A DNA stretch of 64,000 nucleotides, taken from contig CALULY010000008.1 in assembly GCA_944321635.1 (NCBI GenBank), positions 60,198 through 124,197 on the forward strand, written 5' to 3'. The position numbers were made by a program, and so were the translations under genes. The stretch is from an uncultured Bacteroidaceae bacterium (lineage in GTDB: Bacteria > Bacteroidota > Bacteroidia > Bacteroidales > Bacteroidaceae). How positions within the stretch are numbered: the first letter of the stretch is position 1; every line of letters starts with the position of its first letter. Shown here in pieces: positions 60,075 to 64,000 of this stretch. The notes under the pieces were generated by a model. It made no database searches. It saw only the letters and a list, made by a program, of their open reading frames with translations, and was not told the DNA's origin.

Positions 60075-60770
60075 TCAATCCACCTTGTCGTCAAAGCAAT
60101 AGCCGTAGCCCATCCTTGTGGTGATGTGCCTGCCATAGCGGCCTATCTTTTTCCTGAGCCTTGTGATGTTGACATCCACCGTGCGGTCGAGGACGTAGAC
60201 TTCATCCTTCCAGACACGGGCAAGGATATCCTCGCGTGAGAAGACCTTGCCTTTGCCTTTCAACAAGGTGAACAGGATTTCAAATTCCTTCTTGGTGAGC
60301 GGGACTGCTTCGCCATCGATCTCGACTTTCTTGCTGTCAAGGTCCATCACCAACGTCTCAAACACGAGTTTCCCGCTGGCCACTGCGGCCGAGGGTATGC
60401 TTGCCCGCCGCAGCACCGCCTTGATGCGTAGGATGACTTCCCTGATGGAGTAGGGTTTTGAGATGTAATCATCGGCTCCTATGTTCAGACCCGTGCAGAC
60501 ATCGTTTTCTGTGTCCTTGGCTGTGACGAAGATTATGGGGATGGATGCAGTCGCCTTGTTCTTCTTCATGATATTGGCCATTTTGAACCCGGAAATCTCC
60601 CCCATCATCACGTCTAACAATATCAGGTTGTAAACGCTCAGATCCATTGCTAACGCCTCCTCGGCCGAATAGGCGACATCAACTATGTAATTCTCGTTTT
60701 CAAGGTTGAACTTGAGGATCTCACACAGATCTTCCTCATCGTCCACCACGAGTATCCTGTATTCGTTCAT
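60075..60770 (-). CDS. OmpR/PhoB-family response regulator
   Basis: The 231-residue protein has a receiver domain (acidic pocket VVDDEED, phosphorylated Asp53 in ILLDVMMGE, Thr in IIFVTAKD, Lys in DDYISKPYS) and a winged-helix DNA-binding domain (VPLTKKEFEILFTLLKGKGK, VDVNITRLRKKIGRYGRHI). It is first in a two-gene operon with the kinase. The adjacent upstream gene is a phosphate transporter, so a role in phosphate control is possible but unproven; RprY-like function is the alternative. Confidence 0.94.
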   Translation of the reverse strand: MNEYRILVVDDEEDLCEILKFNLENENYIVDVAYSAEEALAMDLSVYNLILLDVMMGEISGFKMANIMKKNKATASIPIIFVTAKDTENDVCTGLNIGADDYISKPYSIREVILRIKAVLRRASIPSAAVASGKLVFETLVMDLDSKKVEIDGEAVPLTKKEFEILFTLLKGKGKVFSREDILARVWKDEVYVLDRTVDVNITRLRKKIGRYGRHITTRMGYGYCFDDKVD

Positions 60771-60793
60771 AAGTCAATAGGTTTGTTGTCTTG

Positions 60794-60801
60794 CAAATAT
60801 A
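60794..60801 (-). promoter_or_regulatory. -7 promoter box (TATATTTG) for the two-component operon
   Basis: The minus strand reads TATATTTG, an exact match, 24 bp upstream of ATG 60770. Confidence 0.65.
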
Positions 60802-60922
60802 TATATTAATAGGTATAGTCAGTGACCGTCCCGCTGGCATCACTCTTGCAAAAATCCCCCACCGCTGTCCCGCCATTTGATGAGCGGAGCGTGATGGGGG
60901 ATTGTGTCAAGTTGCCGGAACG

Positions 60923-63169
60923 TCAGTCGCGGTTGTTGAACTTATCGACGGCACGGAGCAGATGCCTCAATTGTGAAATCATCTCTTCGGATTCCTGTAT
61001 CATGTTGAGGTAGACATAGGAGACTGCAATGTTTGTGTCATCGTTTCTGAGCCTTGCCAGTTGTTTTTCCCTCAACTCCGAGAACGCTTCCTTGAGCTTG
61101 CTGCACTCGACACGGAAGTCATTGATGCTCGCATAGTCGTGAGTTGTGATTATCTCCCTGGCACGATCGACCATATAGACCACGTTGTCGCGCAACGGGA
61201 CAAACTCCTTGACGCACTCCTGCGGCAGACGCTCAAAGTTGTTGTCAACGTGCTCTTCGCACGGCTCGCAAAGGCGGCGCAGGCAATAATTCAACTGCTG
61301 GCAGCTGTTTATGCCGAGATGCAGCCAAGTGTTCTTTTCTATCGCCACCTCGTCCTGCGTCTTGCGCAGCCCGATGAGTTCCTTGCGGCGCGACCTCTTG
61401 AGCATCTTCTTTGCCTCCCTGATGAGCAGGCTGGCGTGGCGCAAGCTCCTGAGGTCTTCCTTGATGAAGCCGTTGGTTATCCTGTTGTATGTGTCGGCGA
61501 CAAACTGGAGGTTGCTCTCCTCGGTCAGTTGCACGTGCTTCTGGAGCAACGGCCAGACCTCGTCCTTGCTCTTTGCTGTGACAATCTGGTCAAAGAGGTC
61601 GTCGTCGGCAGTCTTCTGGTTTTTCTTCCTGAGCATCTTGCCGCTGCGGATGAGCATGAATATCACCAACGCCACCATTATCACACACACGACGACACCG
61701 CCGTAGTAGAGGGCAAGCACCACGAGTGCAGCAGCGATGAATGCCGCGCCGGCCGTGATGAACCATCCGCCGATGACCGAGATGACACCCGTGATCCTGA
61801 ACACAGCAGTCTCACGTCCCCAAGCCTTGTCGGCGAGCGACGTACCCATGGCTACCATGAATGTCACGTATGTCGTTGACAATGGCAGCTTCATCGACGT
61901 GCCCAGCGCGATGAGCAAGCCGGCAAGCACCAGCCCCACCGAGGCACGCACGAGGTCAAAGGCAGCCCCGTTCTCAAGGATCACCTCGTCACTGTTCAGA
62001 CGCTTGTTTGCCCAGTCCTTGACACAACGGGGAGTGACCTTCATCACCGCGTTGAAGACGTTGACAGTGTTTCTCACCAGGCTGCGGGCAACGCGTGACG
62101 AACCAAACATCTCGTCACCCCCGTCCTGCTTTGACAGGTCCACCGAAGTCTTGATCACGTTGCGCGCCTTCTTGGATGTGGCCAAGGCATAGACCATTAT
62201 CGCCCCGGCGATCACAAGGAACAGGGTCGGGGTCTTGGCAGACGAATTGAGGAACTCCACAGAGAACGATGACGGGTCGCCGCCACCTGCCGCGACATAG
62301 TGCACGTAGCTGTCATAGCCCGCCAAAGGCACACCGATGAAGTTCACAAGGTCGTTGCCCGCAAACGCCATCGCCAAGGCAAACGTGCCGAGCAGCACAA
62401 TGACCTTGAAGACATTCACCTTGAGGAAGTGCAACAACTGCATGATGACGGTGAAGACCACGAAACACCCACCAACGATGAGCAACGTGTTGTCGGCCAC
62501 CCACTGCTTGTTCTCAGGGGTCATGAATGTCAAGTCCTTGACACCCTTGATGAGCATGAAGTAGACAATCGCCGTGGCAGCCAGACCGCCGAACAAACCG
62601 ATCTTCCACGTCAGCCCCTTCTTGTAATTGAACGAGAAGAAAAGGCGGGCGAGGAACTGTATCAACGTACCGAAAACAAACGCAATGGCCACCGAAACGA
62701 ATATCGCGATGATCACCGACAACGCCTTGTCCGTGTTGAGCAGGTTGAGCAACGACAGCTCACCAGTCGTGTCGTTGGCAATCTTGACCATCGACATCGC
62801 GAAGGCCGAACCCAGAAGCTCGAACACCATCGACACCGTCGTCGAGGTCGGCAGCCCGAGCGAGTTGAACACGTCCAGCAGGATGACATCGGTGATCATC
62901 ACGGCGAGGAAGATGCACATTATCTCATCAAAGTAGTAGTGCTCCGGCAGCACGATCCCATGCCGCGCGATGTCCATCATGCCGTTGCTCATCGATGCAC
63001 CGAGGAACACGCCCACGGCGGCGACAATGATGATCGTGCGGAACGAGGCCGCCTTGGCCCCCACCGCCGAGTTCAAGAAATTAACAGCGTCATTGCTCAC
63101 ACCGACCATCAGGTCAAAGACGGCCAGCATGAAAAGGAAAATGACGAAACCCAAGTAGATTGTTTCCAT
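60923..63169 (-). CDS. PiT-family inorganic phosphate transporter with C-terminal PhoU-like region
   Basis: The 748-residue protein is a PiT-family phosphate:cation symporter. The two inverted family repeats are visible: GVSNDAVNFLNSAVGAKAAS with LGLPTSTTVSMVFELLGSAF in the first half, and MKLPLSTTYVTFMVAMGTSL in the second, near FAGNDLVNFIGVPLAGYDS. About ten membrane helices occupy residues 1-530. The last 210 residues are soluble, helical and charged, resembling a PhoU/DUF47-type domain. It lies directly upstream of the two-component operon, separated by its own terminus and promoter. Confidence 0.93.
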   Translation of the reverse strand: METIYLGFVIFLFMLAVFDLMVGVSNDAVNFLNSAVGAKAASFRTIIIVAAVGVFLGASMSNGMMDIARHGIVLPEHYYFDEIMCIFLAVMITDVILLDVFNSLGLPTSTTVSMVFELLGSAFAMSMVKIANDTTGELSLLNLLNTDKALSVIIAIFVSVAIAFVFGTLIQFLARLFFSFNYKKGLTWKIGLFGGLAATAIVYFMLIKGVKDLTFMTPENKQWVADNTLLIVGGCFVVFTVIMQLLHFLKVNVFKVIVLLGTFALAMAFAGNDLVNFIGVPLAGYDSYVHYVAAGGGDPSSFSVEFLNSSAKTPTLFLVIAGAIMVYALATSKKARNVIKTSVDLSKQDGGDEMFGSSRVARSLVRNTVNVFNAVMKVTPRCVKDWANKRLNSDEVILENGAAFDLVRASVGLVLAGLLIALGTSMKLPLSTTYVTFMVAMGTSLADKAWGRETAVFRITGVISVIGGWFITAGAAFIAAALVVLALYYGGVVVCVIMVALVIFMLIRSGKMLRKKNQKTADDDLFDQIVTAKSKDEVWPLLQKHVQLTEESNLQFVADTYNRITNGFIKEDLRSLRHASLLIREAKKMLKRSRRKELIGLRKTQDEVAIEKNTWLHLGINSCQQLNYCLRRLCEPCEEHVDNNFERLPQECVKEFVPLRDNVVYMVDRAREIITTHDYASINDFRVECSKLKEAFSELREKQLARLRNDDTNIAVSYVYLNMIQESEEMISQLRHLLRAVDKFNNRD

Positions 63170-63209
63170 ACGATATGATTGTGTTGTGATAATCCACGTT
63201 TACGGCCGC

Positions 63210-63239
63210 AAAAGTACCCCCGCCATGTTATAAGCAAAT
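63210..63239 (-). promoter_or_regulatory. Promoter for the PiT transporter
   Basis: On the minus strand TTTG (complement of 63236-63239) and TACTTTTG (complement of 63210-63217) are separated by 18 bp, close to the consensus -33/-7 spacing. The -7 box is 41 bp upstream of ATG 63169. Confidence 0.65.
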
Positions 63240-63421
63240 TGCACTGATGTTACAAAAATGTTTCAATCCGCTCCCCAGCCACGCCAGACGCGGAGGCGGG
63301 CGGTCCTCGCCGTCCCTCGTCATACGGCTCATCCGTCGCCAACGGTCGATGGCAATCGCGTGGGGAGGCACTCCGGCGTCCCGCGCTCCGGGGCGGCAGT
63401 CCCGCATGGTGCCAAGGGGAG

Positions 63422-63667
63422 TAAAACCCGGTGCCGCCGGACGTAAAGTCCCATCAGGTCAGACCTGAACTTAACTTGCTCGCCGGGAAAAGTTCATTTC
63501 CCCCTGACATAAAGTAAAAACAAAAGTTCTGAATATATAAACAAAACTTCTGAATATACTTTAGGTTAGGACCTAATGAACTTTATTCGCCGGGCAAACG
63601 GACTTTGCCCGGCGAATGGGTGAAGTTTGTGCCTGACCAGATTGGGCTTTATGTCTGGCGGCATCGC
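63422..63667 (+). repeat. Interspersed phased repeat, copy 7 (core n=1)
   Basis: Left units start at 63422, 63444, 63466 and 63488; the core is 48 bp (63510-63557); right units start at 63558, 63580, 63602, 63624 and 63646 (ACTTT, ACTTT, ACTTT, AGTTT, GCTTT). It has the same orientation as copy 5. It lies between the minus-strand outer-membrane barrel gene and the PiT gene. Confidence 0.9.
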
Positions 63668-63670
63668 GTC

Positions 63671-63698
63671 TTGCCCCAGCCCATGCATGACTGGGGCA
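63671..63698 (-). terminator. Hairpin downstream of the outer-membrane barrel gene
   Basis: TGCCCCAG (63672-63679) pairs with CTGGGGCA (63691-63698) around an 11-nt loop, just past the stop codon at 63708. There is no T tail; copy 7 follows immediately. Confidence 0.45.
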
Positions 63699-63707
63699 GG
63701 GTTGCTG

Positions 63708-64000
63708 TCACGACGGCTTGCCGCCAACGACATCGGTGTTCTCGATGGACTTGCTGGTTTTCTTGACCTTGGCCTTGAGTTCGCCGAATGAGTAGCTGAG
63801 CGACACGGCGTATTGCATCACCCTCATCCGCTGGATGTTGGTGCTGATGCAGTCGGTGGCGCGCGACGAGTGGCGGTATTCGTCATACTTGGGTGCGAAG
63901 GTCGACGCGCTGACCTGCAACGAGAGGCGGTCATCCTTCAGGAATTTGCGCTGGAGCGACAGCCCGTACCAGTAGTAGACGGGGCGTGCCATCGAGTAGA
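63708..64000 (-). CDS. C-terminus of an outer-membrane beta-barrel (TonB-receptor-like) protein
   Basis: Only the last 97 or so residues lie in the window; the frame is open at the right edge, so the ATG at 63992 need not be a start. The visible part has barrel-strand patterns (YYWYGLSLQRKFLKDDRLSL, SLQVSASTFAP) and an ending typical of Bacteroidetes outer-membrane beta-barrel family proteins: VMQYAVSLSYSFGELKAKVK followed by KTSKSIENTDV. Such proteins are related to TonB-dependent receptors without a full plug. Substrate unknown. Confidence 0.8.
   Translation of the reverse strand, partial: YSMARPVYYWYGLSLQRKFLKDDRLSLQVSASTFAPKYDEYRHSSRATDCISTNIQRMRVMQYAVSLSYSFGELKAKVKKTSKSIENTDVVGGKPS

Overview
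The window looks like chromosomal DNA of a Bacteroidales bacterium. The evidence is the complete Bat (aerotolerance) operon, the mutL/OstA/foldase cluster, a PorT-like protein with several secreted proteins ending in type IX secretion (T9SS) C-terminal domains, and many promoters of the Bacteroidetes form TAnnTTTG. I cannot name a genus; a Muribaculaceae- or Prevotella-like lineage is a guess. I recognise no rRNA, tRNA, CRISPR array, transposase or phage gene.

Layout. 1-3.2 kb: an EamA transporter cut by the left edge, then a probable restriction-modification pair (EcoRI-type adenine methylase plus a DUF262-HNH protein) preceded by an unusually structured 350-bp leader. 3.6-7.4 kb: menG, aroE, a phosphoglycolate-phosphatase-like HAD enzyme, an alpha/beta hydrolase and an AlaX-like editing protein. 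7.9-12.8 kb: a TolC/HlyD/two-permease export operon without an ATPase gene. 13.4-18.5 kb: M3 peptidase, lipoprotein, dCMP deaminase, S41 protease and 5-formyl-THF cyclo-ligase, tightly packed. 19.4-26.5 kb: three T9SS-type secreted proteins, the third broken by an in-frame TGA. 26.6-29.6 kb: LrgA/LrgB and a convergent carboxyltransferase. 29.9-39.0 kb: MoxR-DUF58-BatA-E and a PAP2 phosphatase. 39.1-40.6 kb: a small HTH-like protein and a universal stress protein. From 40.6 kb to the end nearly everything is on the minus strand: phosphoesterase, MetH reactivation domain, TrmN6, NlpC/P60, MutL, OstA, three SurA-like foldases, PorT, a second TGA-interrupted T9SS protein, an L,D-transpeptidase, a two-component system, a PiT phosphate transporter and the C-terminus of an outer-membrane barrel.

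The most striking feature is a family of seven intergenic elements (about 761, 12951, 18586, 25307, 43556, 53678 and 63422). Each has two arms made of degenerate 22-bp units, with an ASTTT/AAAST block recurring every 22 bp. The arms point in opposite directions around an AT-rich core whose length is exactly 27 + 21n bp (n = 0, 0, 1, 3, 3, 3, 3). All seven lie between codirectional genes. I know of no described element with this build. A separate four-unit 22-bp array with a perfect terminal hairpin lies at 7422-7509.

Other points to check are the leader of the restriction-modification operon (multibranched fold, terminator-like hairpin and a 12-bp inverted repeat abutting the start codon), the two independent in-frame TGA codons in T9SS cargo genes, and a T11 tract inside a promoter spacer. 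All family assignments come from reading motifs by eye; no database search was run.
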